Positions 11,635 through 20,961 of a DNA stretch of 51,989 nt are shown one piece after another. The notes under the pieces are model-generated. The model had not been told where the DNA came from and searched no databases. It saw only the letters and a list, made by a program, of their open reading frames with translations. Made by a program: the position numbers and the translations under genes. Position 1 is the stretch's first letter. Every line of letters starts with the position of its first letter. Source of the DNA: Phytobacter massiliensis JC163 (GTDB lineage Bacteria > Pseudomonadota > Gammaproteobacteria > Enterobacterales > Enterobacteriaceae). The DNA is taken from positions 1,537,938 through 1,589,926 of the forward strand of contig NZ_HE578945.1 of assembly GCF_000321045.1 (NCBI RefSeq). Reading direction: 5' to 3'.

Positions 11635-12277
11635 CTTTCCCCGACCAGACAATTTCACCGGTTTGCACCAGCATGAGCTGCATTTGCAGACCCGGCGCGC
11701 TGGCGCTGCCGGTCGCGCTGGAGTAAAGCACATACTGCGCGCCTACGTTACGGGCAATACCGATAGCTTTGCTGCGCGAGCCGAGACTATCCTGCGGCGA
11801 CAGGCCAAGCTGCTGCTTCGCCATAGCCAGCTGCTGCGCCGTGACCAGCGTGAACTTGCCGTTGTTAGCCAGCGCGCTACGCAGCGTCTCTGTGGCTTCG
11901 CTGGCGTTAATCGAACCATTTGTTCTGTTGTTAACGCTGTCCACCAGCAGAACATTACCGGCGCTGGCGCCGCTGGCCTGCAACATCTTGCTCACCATCG
12001 GCTGCACGGCACTGTTCCAGTCATAATGGCGCTCACGGGGCGCGGGCTGCGCGCTTTCATCCGGGTGTTCAATCGGCCCCGGCTGCTGCGGCACTGACGG
12101 CACCGAAGGGACGGTGGGCACCGGCTGCTGCGGCGGCGGCACAGGCTGCACCGGCTGCTGCGGCGTTGGCTGCGCCTGATCCACCGGCGCAGGCTGCTGT
12201 TCACGCTGCATAATACAGCCAGAGAGAATAACCGCTACCGTCGTCAGCAGCGCGTAGCGTCCTAATGTTTTAATCAA
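11615..12277 (-). CDS. lpoB: LpoB, outer-membrane lipoprotein activator of PBP1B
   Basis: Lipoprotein that reaches through the periplasm to activate the transglycosylase/transpeptidase PBP1B (MrcB). It has 220 residues (E. coli 213). The signal sequence ends in the lipobox LSGC (Cys at residue 21). A proline/glutamine-rich flexible linker (about 28-75, with repeated QQPVPxVP) spans to the globular domain ([15 protein letters not shown] to the end). The extra length lies mostly in this linker. Translation appears to begin at TTG (12277), with AAGGGGTG six bases before it. The 3' end overlaps thiK by 20 nt. Confidence 0.95.
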   Translation of the reverse strand: MIKTLGRYALLTTVAVILSGCIMQREQQPAPVDQAQPTPQQPVQPVPPPQQPVPTVPSVPSVPQQPGPIEHPDESAQPAPRERHYDWNSAVQPMVSKMLQASGASAGNVLLVDSVNNRTNGSINASEATETLRSALANNGKFTLVTAQQLAMAKQQLGLSPQDSLGSRSKAIGIARNVGAQYVLYSSATGSASAPGLQMQLMLVQTGEIVWSGKGAVQQQ

Positions 12278-12287
12278 TTTTCACCCC

Positions 12288-12662
12288 TTACAAATAGAGA
12301 TAAAGTCTGACCTTGTGCGCACCCAGGAAATTGGCGCTTCCATAGAGCGTAACGGAAGCGTTAGCCGGAATGGTCACGCTGCGTGGCTCTTCGAGCGGAT
12401 GCATTTCCAGGCCGCGCGCGTCATACCAGAAGAAACGGTAGTTCACCGTGACAGGCTGAGCGCGTTCGTTAAACAGCCTTGATGAAGCCACCGGCTGGAT
12501 CTCTTGCGTGCTCAGCGTTGGCGGCTGCGCCGTTATCCCGGCGGCCAGGACAGTCGACTCCATAACCAGTGTCTGATCGTTTGCGACCGGAATTTCCGGA
12601 CGCGAGCTACAACCCACAAGCGTCAGGGCCATTAACAGCAAAGCGACGCGTCCGTTTGCCAT
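12288..12662 (-). CDS. ycfL: YcfL, putative lipoprotein
   Basis: 124 residues with an N-terminal hydrophobic signal ending in the lipobox LVGC (Cys18), then a DUF1425 domain with the conserved ARGLEMHPLEEPRSVTIPANASVTLYGSANFLGAHKVRLYLYL end. It is probably an outer-membrane-anchored periplasmic lipoprotein, because Ser rather than Asp follows the Cys. The function is unknown; placement next to lpoB is conserved across enterics. It sits 5 nt after hinT and 10 nt before lpoB. Confidence 0.93.
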   Translation of the reverse strand: MANGRVALLLMALTLVGCSSRPEIPVANDQTLVMESTVLAAGITAQPPTLSTQEIQPVASSRLFNERAQPVTVNYRFFWYDARGLEMHPLEEPRSVTIPANASVTLYGSANFLGAHKVRLYLYL

Positions 12663-12667
12663 AGGTA

Positions 12668-13024
12668 TTACCCTTTGTGAGACAGCATCGGGCCAAGCGG
12701 GCGGCCACCCAGCAGGTGCATATGGATATGCCAGACTTCCTGCCCGCCGTGACGGTTACAGTTCATGATCAGGCGATAGCCATCTTCCGCAATGCCTACA
12801 TCGCGGGCGATTTTAGCCGCGACGGTGAGCATCCGGCCCAGCGCCTGCTCGTGCGCTTCGGTAACGTCGTTAACGGTAGGGATAAGTATATTCGGCACGA
12901 TCAGCACGTGCGTCGGCGCCTGAGGGGAGATATCGCGAAAAGCGGTGACAAGCTCATCCTGATAAACAATATCCGAGGGAATTTCGCGACGGATGATTTT
13001 ACTGAAAATGGTTTCTTCGGCCAT
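12668..13024 (-). CDS. hinT: HinT (YcfF), purine nucleoside phosphoramidase
   Basis: HIT-family hydrolase of adenosine 5'-phosphoramidates and aminoacyl-adenylates. It has 118 residues (E. coli 119). The histidine triad WHIHMHLL lies at 98-105, with the nucleophile expected at His101. The N-terminus [21 protein letters not shown] is near-identical to E. coli. It is the first gene of the hinT-ycfL-lpoB-thiK-nagZ-ycfP operon. Its promoter would lie in the 330-nt gap towards fhuE. Confidence 0.97.
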   Translation of the reverse strand: MAEETIFSKIIRREIPSDIVYQDELVTAFRDISPQAPTHVLIVPNILIPTVNDVTEAHEQALGRMLTVAAKIARDVGIAEDGYRLIMNCNRHGGQEVWHIHMHLLGGRPLGPMLSHKG

Positions 13025-13219
13025 GACCTTTTCCTTTTTATACGTGCAGGCGACACCGCCCAGTCACGAGATACAGTGTAGAGTATGAGCGAGATTCTTC
13101 GGCTGTTTCAACTATAACACTCTTTTTCTTCAAGATTTCCCGTCAGGCTGACCGCATTATGGCCGCCCGCCCCTTCGCTTCCCTTTGAAACAGGCTTTCA
13201 AAACGCCATGTAACATCTG

Positions 13220-13274
13220 TTTACACCGTAAAATTAAATGCGTATATTTCGCATTTGCATTTACATGCGCATTT
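13220..13274 (+). promoter_or_regulatory. fhuE promoter with Fur-like hexamer array
   Basis: TTTACA (13220-13225), a 17-bp spacer and TATATT (13243-13248) form a good sigma-70 promoter. Immediately after and overlapping it, GCATTT occurs at 13251, 13257 and 13269, with an inverted AAATGCG at 13236. The 6-bp phasing of AT-rich hexamers is the arrangement expected for Fur. The match to the GATAATGATAATCATTATC consensus is weak, so Fur control is an inference supported by fhuE being iron-repressed in E. coli. I see nothing else notable in the rest of the 13025-13354 gap. Confidence 0.55.
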
Positions 13275-13354
13275 ATTACCTGAAACCATAATACGTCCGA
13301 CAGCGACAACGTATCGCTGCCAGGCAACAATCCCAACACTATTAAGGGTTAATA

Positions 13355-15565
13355 ATGTCTTTCACCATTAACGCCAGCAGCCAGCAGCGTTCGCTTGCCG
13401 GAACGCCGTCTCGCCTGGCGATTTGCATAGCATTCGCGTTGACACCTGCCGCCACCTACGCGGCCACCGCAGACAGTGAAGATACGGTCATTGTTGAAGG
13501 CGCTTCCGCTCAGGGCGATATCAGCCAGGATCAGGACTACAGCGTAAAAACCACCACCACCGGCACCAAGCTGCTGCTGGTACCGCGAGATATTCCGCAA
13601 TCGGTCAGCGTTATCAGCCAGCAGCGTATGCAGGATCAGGAACTCAATACCATTGAGGACGTACTGGACAATACCACCGGCGTAAGCGCGTCGCGTATCG
13701 ACAGTTCCCGTACAAACTTTTATTCCCGCGGCTTTTTCATCAGCAACTTTGCCTATGAAGATATGCCCACCTTCCTGGATAACCGCTGGAACTTCGGCGA
13801 CACCGCAGGCGACACCGCCATTTACGATAAAATCGAAGTGGTGCGCGGCGCGGCTGGCCTGATGAGCGGCACGGGTAACCCTTCCGCCTACGTCAACATG
13901 GTACGTAAGCACGCGGACAGCAAAGCGTTTAAAGGCTCCGCTTCGGCCACCTATGGCAGCTGGGATAAACAGCGCTACGTGCTGGATCTGCAAGCCCCAT
14001 TGGTGGAAAGCGGCAAAGTTCGCGGCCGCGTTATTACCGGCTATCAGGACAACGACAGCTGGCTTGAGCGCAACCACAGCCGCAAGAAATTCATCTACGG
14101 CGTGGTTGATGCCGATGTGACGGACTCCACGACCCTTTCGCTGGGCTACGACTATCAGGAAAACGAAGACGACAGCCCGACCTGGGGCGGCGTACCGTCA
14201 ATGTGGAGCGACGGCAGCAAAACCCATTTCCGTCGCGGCTTTAACACCGCAGCCGACTGGGCTTATTCCAACAAAGATTCCACCAAAGTCTTCGCCAACC
14301 TGACGCAGCGCTTCGATAACGGCTGGGAAGCCAAAATCAACGCTATGCATGCGGAAACCAATTTTGATAGCAAGCTGATGTACATTGACGGCTACCCGGA
14401 TAAAACCACTGGCCTGTATGACGCCTCGCTGTTCCAGGGCGCGTGGGGCGGCTGGAACCGTGGCGAGCGTAAGCAGGACTCGGTGGACGCCTTTGTGCGC
14501 GGCGGCTATGAGCTGCTGGGCCGTCAGCATGAGGTGATGTTTGGCGGCAGCTACAGCCGTCAGCGCAACAACTATGACAACGCTTATCCGGTTAATGATA
14601 ACTACGGCCTGATGGACGTTGGCAATATTAACCAGTACAACGGCAATACCCTGGCCGATCCGCAGTGGTCAGACTGGGCGCTCTACCAGCGGGACGTGAT
14701 TCGCCAGAAGTCCGTCTATACGGCGACCCGTCTGTCGCTGGCCGACCCGCTGCACCTGATCCTGGGCGCTCGCTGGACCGAATGGAGCGCCAAATATAAC
14801 CTTGAGCGCAAACCGGACGAGATCCGGAACAGCAAGTTCGACGATGTCACCCCCTACGCCGGGCTTATCTATGATATCGACGATACCTGGTCAGTTTACG
14901 GCAGCTACACCTCTATCTTCCAGCCGAGCGGCCAGCGCGATATCAACAGCGAGTTCCTCGACCCGACCACCGGCCAAAGCTATGAGGCGGGAATCAAAGG
15001 CGACTGGTTTAACACTCGCCTGACCGCCAGCCTTGCGGTCTTCCGCATCGAGCAGGATAACGTAGCGGTGAATACCGGGCAGTCTATCCCCGCCTCCGGC
15101 GGTCAGACGGCCTACAAATCGGTGGACGGTACCGTCAGCAAAGGCGTTGAGTTTGAGCTGAACGGCGCGATTACCGACAACTGGCAGTTGACCTTTGGCG
15201 CCAGCCGCTATGTGGCGGAAGATGAAGATGGCAACGCGGTCAACCCGGGCCAGCCGCGCACGACGGCGAAGCTGTTTACCCGTTACCAGCTGCCGATGCT
15301 GCCAGCACTGGCGGTGGGCGGCGGCGTCCGCTGGCAGAACAAAACCTGGAATGATATCGACAACGGCCCGAACGGCGTTTCGCGTATTACCCAGGATGGC
15401 TACACGGTGGTTGATTTATTCACCCGCTATCAGGTGACGAAGAACTTCGCGGTGCAGGGCAACATCAACAACCTGTTCGATGAAGAGTACTACGACTATC
15501 TGGATACCTACGGTGTTTACGGCGCGCCGCGTAACTTCTCGGTAAGCGCCAGCTACAGCTTCTGA
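13355..15565 (+). CDS. fhuE: FhuE, TonB-dependent receptor for ferric coprogen/rhodotorulate
   Basis: Outer-membrane beta-barrel receptor importing hydroxamate siderophores with TonB-ExbBD energy. It has 736 residues (E. coli 729). The signal peptide ends near PAATYA (residue 36). A TonB box DTVIVEG (about 43-49) is followed by the plug domain (RDIPQSVSVISQQRMQDQ ... VEVVRGAAGLMSGTGNPSAYVNMVRK region). The 22-strand barrel ends NINNLFDEEYYDYLD ... VSASYSF, with the typical C-terminal Phe. The closest recalled relative is FhuE/FoxA-type, and the synteny with ptsG is that of fhuE. The strand is opposite to ptsG; each gene has its own terminator. Confidence 0.92.
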   Translation: MSFTINASSQQRSLAGTPSRLAICIAFALTPAATYAATADSEDTVIVEGASAQGDISQDQDYSVKTTTTGTKLLLVPRDIPQSVSVISQQRMQDQELNTIEDVLDNTTGVSASRIDSSRTNFYSRGFFISNFAYEDMPTFLDNRWNFGDTAGDTAIYDKIEVVRGAAGLMSGTGNPSAYVNMVRKHADSKAFKGSASATYGSWDKQRYVLDLQAPLVESGKVRGRVITGYQDNDSWLERNHSRKKFIYGVVDADVTDSTTLSLGYDYQENEDDSPTWGGVPSMWSDGSKTHFRRGFNTAADWAYSNKDSTKVFANLTQRFDNGWEAKINAMHAETNFDSKLMYIDGYPDKTTGLYDASLFQGAWGGWNRGERKQDSVDAFVRGGYELLGRQHEVMFGGSYSRQRNNYDNAYPVNDNYGLMDVGNINQYNGNTLADPQWSDWALYQRDVIRQKSVYTATRLSLADPLHLILGARWTEWSAKYNLERKPDEIRNSKFDDVTPYAGLIYDIDDTWSVYGSYTSIFQPSGQRDINSEFLDPTTGQSYEAGIKGDWFNTRLTASLAVFRIEQDNVAVNTGQSIPASGGQTAYKSVDGTVSKGVEFELNGAITDNWQLTFGASRYVAEDEDGNAVNPGQPRTTAKLFTRYQLPMLPALAVGGGVRWQNKTWNDIDNGPNGVSRITQDGYTVVDLFTRYQVTKNFAVQGNINNLFDEEYYDYLDTYGVYGAPRNFSVSASYSF

Positions 15566-15587
15566 TCGTCGCCAATATCACACCGAG

Positions 15588-15612
15588 CCCGCCGCATTCC
15601 GGCGGGTTTTTT
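15588..15612 (+). terminator. Rho-independent terminator after fhuE
   Basis: 7-bp GC stem CCCGCCG / CGGCGGG (15588-15594 and 15600-15606), loop CATTC, then T6. Confidence 0.9.
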
Positions 15613-15634
15613 ATTGCCTGTAGCACTGGCAGGG

Positions 15635-15719
15635 TTCCCGGATGCGGTGTTGCCTTATCCAGGCTACGAAACGGTAGCCCGGGTAAGCGCGAGCGCACCC
15701 GGGACATTCCCGGATGCGG
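15635..15719. repeat. REP/BIME-like palindromic repeat between fhuE and ptsG
   Basis: Two direct copies of the 13-mer TTCCCGGATGCGG (15635 and 15707) flank a GCCTTATCCAGGCTACG motif and an imperfect palindrome CCCGGGTAAGCG...CGCACCCGGG (15678-15703). GCCTTATCC-GGCTACG is the core of enterobacterial REP units. The element sits between two terminators of convergent genes, a common position for BIMEs. Confidence 0.7.
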
Positions 15720-15721
15720 CA

Positions 15722-15747
15722 ATAAAAAAGGCAGCCTTGCGGCTGCC
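15722..15747 (-). terminator. Rho-independent terminator after ptsG
   Basis: 7-bp stem GGCAGCC / GGCTGCC (15730-15736 and 15741-15747), TTGC loop, followed on the minus strand by C and T6. Confidence 0.9.
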
Positions 15748-15769
15748 TCAGTCTCCCCAGACCTGTTAC

Positions 15770-17203
15770 TTAGTGGTTGCGGATGTAGTCATCCATTTCG
15801 GTTTTCAGGTTATCGGATTTAGTACCGAAAATTGCCTGTACGCCGGAACCTGCCACCACTACACCTGCCGCGCCCAGTTTTTTCAGGCCAGGCTGGTCAA
15901 CTTTCGCCACATCGGCCACGCTAACGCGCAGACGAGTGATACAGGCGTCGAGGTTGGTGATGTTTTCTTTGCCGCCAAACGCCGCTACCAGCGCCGGAGC
16001 CATTTCGCTGGTCGCGCCAGCTTTGTTCTCTTCGGTAGCGTCTTCACGACCCGGTGTTTTCAGATCCAGCGCTTTAATCATCACGCGGAACACGGTGTAG
16101 TAAATCGCTGCGTAGCACAGACCAACAATCGGGAACAGCCACAGTTTGCTGCCGTTGCCGGAGAGTACGATAAAGTCAATCAGACCGTGAGAGAAGGAGG
16201 TACCGTCACGCATACCCAGCAGGATACAGATCGGGAACGCCAGACCAGCCAGCACCGCATGGATTGCGTACAGAATCGGCGCAACGAACATGAAGGAGAA
16301 CTCGATCGGCTCGGTAATACCGGTCAGGAACGAGGTCAGCGCGGCGGAGATCATGATGCCGCCCACTTTCGCGCGGTTTTCCGGTTTAGCGGAGTGCCAG
16401 ATAGCAATCGCGGCAGCCGGCAGACCGTACATTTTGAACAGGAAGCCGCCAGACAGTTTACCTGCGGTCGGGTCGCCTGCCATATAACGCGGGATATCGC
16501 CGTGGAATACCTGGCCTGCTGCGTTGGTGAATTCACCGATCTGCATCTGGAAAGGAACGTTCCAGATATGGTGCAGACCGAACGGTACCAGGCAGCGCTC
16601 AATGAAGCCATAGATACCAAACGCGACAACCGGGTTCTGGTAAGCAGCCCACTGGGAGAACGTCTGGATTGCGCTACCGATCGGCGGCCAAATGAAGGAA
16701 AGAACCACGCCGAAAATAATCGCCGTCAGACCGGAGATAATCGGAACGAAGCGCTTACCGGCGAAGAAGCCCAGATACTCAGGCAGCTTGATGCGATAAA
16801 AGCGGTTGAACATATACGCCGCAATAGCGCCCGCGATGATACCGCCGAGAACCCCGGTATCCGCCAGGTGCTTAGCCGCAATTTCTTCCGCAGGTAAATG
16901 CAGTACCAGCGGCGCGACCACAGCCATGGTTTTCACCATGATGCCGTAGGCCACCACGGCGGCAAGACCGGAAACGCCGTCGTTATTAGTAAAGCCCAGA
17001 GCTACGCCGATGGCGAAGATCAGCGGCATGTTAGCAAAAACAGAACCGCCTGCTTCCGCCATAACATGAGAAACCACTTCCGGCAGCCAGCTGAAGTTTG
17101 CGGAACCGACGCCCAGCAGGATACCTGCGATAGGCAGTACGGATACTGGCAGCATCAGCGATTTACCGACCTTCTGCAGGTTAGCAAATGCATTCTTGAA
17201 CAT
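15770..17203 (-). CDS. ptsG: PtsG, glucose-specific PTS enzyme IICB
   Basis: Inner-membrane glucose permease of the phosphotransferase system; it takes phosphate from EIIA-Glc (Crr) and forms glucose 6-phosphate during uptake. It has 477 residues from ATG 17203 ([21 protein letters not shown]), identical in length to E. coli. The EIIC membrane domain spans about 1-390, with the substrate-site [14 protein letters not shown] motif, followed by a linker ([15 protein letters not shown]) and the EIIB domain with the phosphorylated Cys near 421 in [19 protein letters not shown] precedes the ATG. Mlc, CRP and SgrS control sites are visible upstream. Confidence 0.98.
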   Translation of the reverse strand: MFKNAFANLQKVGKSLMLPVSVLPIAGILLGVGSANFSWLPEVVSHVMAEAGGSVFANMPLIFAIGVALGFTNNDGVSGLAAVVAYGIMVKTMAVVAPLVLHLPAEEIAAKHLADTGVLGGIIAGAIAAYMFNRFYRIKLPEYLGFFAGKRFVPIISGLTAIIFGVVLSFIWPPIGSAIQTFSQWAAYQNPVVAFGIYGFIERCLVPFGLHHIWNVPFQMQIGEFTNAAGQVFHGDIPRYMAGDPTAGKLSGGFLFKMYGLPAAAIAIWHSAKPENRAKVGGIMISAALTSFLTGITEPIEFSFMFVAPILYAIHAVLAGLAFPICILLGMRDGTSFSHGLIDFIVLSGNGSKLWLFPIVGLCYAAIYYTVFRVMIKALDLKTPGREDATEENKAGATSEMAPALVAAFGGKENITNLDACITRLRVSVADVAKVDQPGLKKLGAAGVVVAGSGVQAIFGTKSDNLKTEMDDYIRNH

Positions 17204-17226
17204 ATTGAGAGTGCTCCTGAGTATTA
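17204..17226 (-). promoter_or_regulatory. SgrS small-RNA target overlapping the ptsG ribosome binding site
   Basis: The mRNA leader reads AAUACUCAGGAGCACUCUCA just before AUG. AAUACUCAG is exactly complementary to the CUGAGUAUU seed of E. coli SgrS, and the site covers the AGGAG. Glucose-phosphate stress control by SgrS/Hfq/RNase E is therefore expected. SgrS itself is not in the window. Confidence 0.75.
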
Positions 17227-17299
17227 GTGCTTTTTTTACGCTTTTGCGCATTCGCACGGGGGGAGAACCGTGCTGTGAACAGGACATCTAAGTGCCCTT

Positions 17300-17325
17300 T
17301 ATTTATTACACAGAGTAAAATAAAT
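17300..17325 (-). promoter_or_regulatory. Mlc operator and core of the ptsG promoter
   Basis: The minus strand has a TTATTTTACTCTGTGTAATA stretch, nearly identical to the recalled Mlc operator of E. coli ptsG P1; transcription should start near 17306. Mlc would repress in the absence of glucose. Confidence 0.7.
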
Positions 17326-17338
17326 CCGAAAAAGTTTG

Positions 17339-17354
17339 TTTGACCGCTATCACG
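17339..17354 (-). promoter_or_regulatory. CRP-cAMP site of ptsG
   Basis: CGTGA-N6-TCAAA matches 8 of 10 bases of TGTGA-N6-TCACA. Its centre is about 40 bp upstream of the predicted start of transcription, the class II activator position. Confidence 0.6.
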
Positions 17355-17415
17355 TTTCAGCCAGCAGCTCCGACTAAACTTTCACAGAATGACTCAACTC
17401 GTTACTGAATGTGTC

Positions 17416-17450
17416 AAAAAAGCGCGTCACCGCCCCTTTTGTGGCGGTGA
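17416..17450 (-). terminator. Terminator between ycfH and ptsG
   Basis: 8-bp stem TCACCGCC / GGCGGTGA (17427-17434 and 17443-17450); on the minus strand it is followed a few bases later by T6. It would end the fab-holB-ycfH transcripts before ptsG. Confidence 0.6.
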
Positions 17451-17500
17451 ACTTTACTCTTATTACTTATTAATTACGAGTACTAAAATAAGCCAGAAAA

Positions 17501-18295
17501 TCAGGCGGATTGCAGGCGGGCGGGATCGATATGGAACAGCGTAGCGAAATTTTGCGTGGTTTGCTGCGCCAGCTCTTCAACCGAAACGCCTTTTAACACC
17601 GCCATATAGTCAGCCACATCGCGGGTAAACGCGGGCTGGTTCTCCTTGCCGCGATGCGGAACCGGCGCCAGGTACGGCGAGTCGGTCTCCACCAGCAGGC
17701 GATCCAGCGGAATATAGCGCGCCGCATCACGCAGCTGCTCGGCATTGCGAAAGGTCACAATCCCGGAGAAGGAGATATAAAACCCCATATCCAGCAGTTG
17801 GCCCGCTGTTTCCCGGTCTTCCGTGAAACAGTGTAGTACGCCACCGCAGTCCGTCACCTTTTCTTCTCGCAGGATGGCCAGGGTATCAGCGCGCGCATCA
17901 CGGGTATGCACAATCACCGGCTTATTCAGCTCGCGCCCAATACGGATATGCTCACGAAACGAAGCCTGCTGGCGCGCCTTTGTTTCCGGGGTATAAAAAT
18001 AATCAAGCCCCGTCTCGCCCATCGCCACTACGCCCTCTTCGGCGGCAAGACGACGCAGATCTTCCACCAAAAAGGTTTCATCCTGATTAAGGGGATGCAC
18101 GCCGCAGGAGAAAACCACGTCATCGCGCTCACCCACTTTCTCGCGCATGGCGCGATACCCGGGCAGCGTCGTGGCCACCGCCAGGCAAAACTTCACCCCT
18201 CTGCTGGCGGCTTTTTGCATGACATCATCTACGTCCTGGTGTAGATCCTGATAATTAAGGCCATCAAGATGGCAGTGGGAGTCGACTAAAAACAT
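17501..18295 (-). CDS. ycfH: YcfH, TatD-family metal-dependent hydrolase
   Basis: 264 residues (E. coli 265). TIM-barrel metallohydrolase of the TatD/YcfH/YjjV group: N-terminal metal ligands in DSHCHLDG (His7, His9), the GETGLDY motif, HTRDA, LHCFTE and LVETDSPYLAP. Family members are metal-dependent deoxyribonucleases; the specific role of YcfH is not established. It is the last gene of the long minus-strand cluster, 11 nt after holB, and is followed by a terminator. Confidence 0.94.
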   Translation of the reverse strand: MFLVDSHCHLDGLNYQDLHQDVDDVMQKAASRGVKFCLAVATTLPGYRAMREKVGERDDVVFSCGVHPLNQDETFLVEDLRRLAAEEGVVAMGETGLDYFYTPETKARQQASFREHIRIGRELNKPVIVHTRDARADTLAILREEKVTDCGGVLHCFTEDRETAGQLLDMGFYISFSGIVTFRNAEQLRDAARYIPLDRLLVETDSPYLAPVPHRGKENQPAFTRDVADYMAVLKGVSVEELAQQTTQNFATLFHIDPARLQSA

Positions 18296-18306
18296 AATGT
18301 CTCTCT

Positions 18307-19311
18307 TTAAAGATGCGATACCGGCAGGGTCGCGCCGGGCTGCAGAAAACGTTCGATACGCAGTAAAAGGTCGGTAAGCAGGAGTTCACGATTGACGCCA
18401 ACGACAGACAGCAGCTGTTCCCGGCACTCCACCACAGCCTGCAGGCTGGCCTGTAGCGTGGCGCTGCTGAGCCGGGCGGCAAGGTGATGTACCAGCGCCA
18501 CAGCGTCCATATTGGTCAGAAGCGTGGCGTGCTGCTGCACTTTTAACGCGTCCAGCAGCAGCGCGGCGGTCCAGTGCAGACGCTCCGCTACCTGCTCATG
18601 ATTAAGTAGGGGAAGCAGCGCAAGCCAGTCCCCATCCGTCAGGGCCTTTTCAAGGCCCTGACACAGCGCCTGCCGCGACGCCAGATTCGCCTGCTGCAGT
18701 AGCTGCTCTGCAGCACCTGGCGCGCCGCCGCACAGGCGCAACGCACTCACGATCGCCTCCTGCGACGCAGAGACCTCGCGCGCCAGCCACGCGCAGGCGT
18801 AGCTTTCGGCTGGCGGAGCAAGATGGTGCAGTCGGCAGCGGCTACGCAGCGTGGCCAACAGGCGCGCAGGCTCGCGGCAGCCCAGTAAAAACCAGGTCTC
18901 CCGCGGCGGCTCCTCCAGCGTTTTGAGCAGGGCGTTGGCCGCCGCGTCGGTTAATAACGCCGCGTCCGCAATCCAGACAACTTTAGCACCGCCAAGACGG
19001 GCGCGTTCATAGAGTTTCTCGCTGACTTCGCGCACCGCATCGATACCCAGCGTTGTTTTGCCCTTCTCCGGCGCCAGCGGGTAATAGTCAGGATGTGTAC
19101 CCGCCTGCATCAGCTGGCAGCCGCGGCAGTGGCCGCAGCTTTTCGCATTTTGCGGGTTCTGGCAGAGCAAGTAACGGCTGAGGGCGTAAATCAGCGCCTC
19201 GTCGCCCATTCCCGGCAGCGCGTGCACTAAGAGCGCGTGGTGTCCGCGCCCGGCCTGATAACTGGCGACCAGTTGTTCATAATCGGACCGGAGCCACGGG
19301 TACCATCTCAT
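18307..19311 (-). CDS. holB: HolB, DNA polymerase III delta-prime subunit
   Basis: Clamp-loader subunit that works with delta, gamma/tau, chi and psi to load the beta clamp. It has 334 residues, as in E. coli. The AAA+ fold carries a degenerate P-loop ([10 protein letters not shown], lacking the GKT), the zinc-binding cysteines Cys50, Cys59, Cys62 and Cys65 (CGHCRGC), and the SRC arginine-finger motif in LRSRCRLH. Its start codon overlaps the tmk stop by 4 nt (ATGA), indicating coupling. The C-terminal third is less conserved, which is normal for this subunit. Confidence 0.96.
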   Translation of the reverse strand: MRWYPWLRSDYEQLVASYQAGRGHHALLVHALPGMGDEALIYALSRYLLCQNPQNAKSCGHCRGCQLMQAGTHPDYYPLAPEKGKTTLGIDAVREVSEKLYERARLGGAKVVWIADAALLTDAAANALLKTLEEPPRETWFLLGCREPARLLATLRSRCRLHHLAPPAESYACAWLAREVSASQEAIVSALRLCGGAPGAAEQLLQQANLASRQALCQGLEKALTDGDWLALLPLLNHEQVAERLHWTAALLLDALKVQQHATLLTNMDAVALVHHLAARLSSATLQASLQAVVECREQLLSVVGVNRELLLTDLLLRIERFLQPGATLPVSHL

Positions 19312-19949
19312 GCCGCCTGCTCCTGTACCCAGGCCGTGACCGTCTGGCGAACAGCGGCAATGACCGCCTCAAGGGACTGGGTGGCGTCGATGGTGCGAAT
19401 GCTCGGATCCTGCGCCGCCAGTTCAAGGTAGCGTGCGCGGGTGCGATTAAAAAAGTCATAGGACTCCTGCTCTATCCGATCCAGCTCGCCACGGGCGCGG
19501 GCGCGCTTTAGCCCTACCTCAGGGGTCACATCAAGATAGAGCGTCAGGTCCGGGCGAAAATCACCCAGCACGGCGTCACGCAGCGTTGCCAGCATCGTGC
19601 GATCGACGCCGCGTCCGCCCCCCTGGTACGCCTGGGTTGAGAGGTCGTGACGATCGCCGATTACCCAGCATCCGCGGGATAACGCCGGTTTAATGACGGT
19701 TTCCACCAGCTGTACGCGGGCGGCATAGAACATCAATACTTCCGCCTTCGTGGTAATGGTTTCATCGCCTACCGAGCGAATATCCAGCACCAGGCTGCGT
19801 AATTTCTCTGCCAGCTGCGTGCCGCCAGGCTCGCGGGTAAAGGCTATCTCTTCGACGCCAAGCTGTTGCAGCGTCTCAACCACGACATCCCGCGCCGTAG
19901 TTTTCCCGGCACCTTCCAGCCCTTCAATGACAATGTATTTACTGGTCAT
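19308..19949 (-). CDS. tmk: Tmk, thymidylate kinase
   Basis: Phosphorylates dTMP to dTDP in the dTTP pathway. It has 213 residues. The P-loop GLEGAGKTT is at 10-18; [16 protein letters not shown] carries the DR motif and part of the lid region that binds dTMP. The length and end agree with E. coli Tmk. It overlaps mltG by 11 nt and holB by 4 nt in a tightly coupled string of genes. Confidence 0.97.
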   Translation of the reverse strand: MTSKYIVIEGLEGAGKTTARDVVVETLQQLGVEEIAFTREPGGTQLAEKLRSLVLDIRSVGDETITTKAEVLMFYAARVQLVETVIKPALSRGCWVIGDRHDLSTQAYQGGGRGVDRTMLATLRDAVLGDFRPDLTLYLDVTPEVGLKRARARGELDRIEQESYDFFNRTRARYLELAAQDPSIRTIDATQSLEAVIAAVRQTVTAWVQEQAA

Positions 19950-20961
19950 TTTTTTCCTTAAGCGCTTTTAACCAGGCCTGCACCGAGCGGTTGTGTCCGG
20001 CGAGGTTGGTATTAAATGTATGCCCGCCTTTGCCGTCAGCGACAAAATAGAGATAAGGCGTTTTTGCCGGATGGGCAGCCGCTTTAAGGGAGGCCTCGCC
20101 CGGTGTGGCGATAGGGCCCGGCGGCAATCCGTCAATAATGTAAGTGTTATAAGGGGTGGGCGTTTCAAGGTCCGCGCGCGACAGCTTACCATTATAGCGC
20201 TCGCCCATGCCGTAGATAACCGTTGGGTCCGTCTGCAGGCGCATACCTATACGCAGGCGGTTTATAAAGACGGATGCAACCCTGTCACGCTCGCTGGCGA
20301 CCGCCGTCTCTTTTTCGATAATCGACGCCATGGTGACCAGCGCATTTTTATCTTTGTAGGGAAGCCCTTCCATGCGCCCTTCCCACTCGCTGTCTACGGC
20401 ACGCACCATTTTCTGATGGGCGCGCTTGAGCAGAGCCACATCCGTTGTATTCGCGGTATACATCCACGTATCCGGCCAGAACCAGCCTTCAACCTGGTCG
20501 GCATGTTCCAGCCCCAGCGCTTCGGCAACCGCGGCGTAGCTGTCATCTTTCAGGGTGTGTTTGATCCAGGGAGCGTCGCGCAGCTGCGCGAGGTAGTCGC
20601 TCAGACGCATCCCTTCGACCAGGCGTAAAGGGAACTGCGCCTCTTTACCGCTCTCCAGTAACTGCAGCATCTCACGTACCGTCATCGTCGGGGTAAAGCG
20701 GTAGGTTCCAGCTTTGAAATGAGAGAGATCCGGTTCGACACGCAGCAGCCACTGGAAGACGCGCGGGCGATTAATGATTTTTTCTGCGTATAGCTGCTCG
20801 CCGAGCGCGACGCGGCCGGTGCCGGCATTGAGCGTAAATATCGTCTCTTCTTTAATAAGAAGTTTACTGTCTGCCAGATGGCGAACTTTCCAGATACCGA
20901 CGCCCGCGGCAACAACCATGATTAGCAGTAGCAGAAGAACAAAGCGCAACATTTTTTTCAT
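19939..20961 (-). CDS. mltG: MltG (YceG), endolytic murein transglycosylase
   Basis: Inner-membrane endolytic lytic transglycosylase thought to release nascent glycan strands and set their length. It has 340 residues from ATG 20961 ([13 protein letters not shown]), equal to E. coli. A single N-terminal transmembrane segment (about 5-23) precedes the periplasmic YceG domain with the catalytic Glu218 in [11 protein letters not shown] and the conserved [12 protein letters not shown]. The ATG overlaps the pabC stop as ATGA, which decides this start against a slightly longer upstream one. Confidence 0.96.
   Translation of the reverse strand: MKKMLRFVLLLLLIMVVAAGVGIWKVRHLADSKLLIKEETIFTLNAGTGRVALGEQLYAEKIINRPRVFQWLLRVEPDLSHFKAGTYRFTPTMTVREMLQLLESGKEAQFPLRLVEGMRLSDYLAQLRDAPWIKHTLKDDSYAAVAEALGLEHADQVEGWFWPDTWMYTANTTDVALLKRAHQKMVRAVDSEWEGRMEGLPYKDKNALVTMASIIEKETAVASERDRVASVFINRLRIGMRLQTDPTVIYGMGERYNGKLSRADLETPTPYNTYIIDGLPPGPIATPGEASLKAAAHPAKTPYLYFVADGKGGHTFNTNLAGHNRSVQAWLKALKEKNDQ

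Noticed and set aside
13157-13339. A 60-codon minus-strand frame upstream of fhuE
   Set aside because: It covers the fhuE promoter and hexamer array; no ribosome binding site or conserved features.
15614-16897. A 427-codon plus-strand frame opposite ptsG
   Set aside because: It begins in the REP-like element and runs antisense to the well-conserved ptsG; no domain features.
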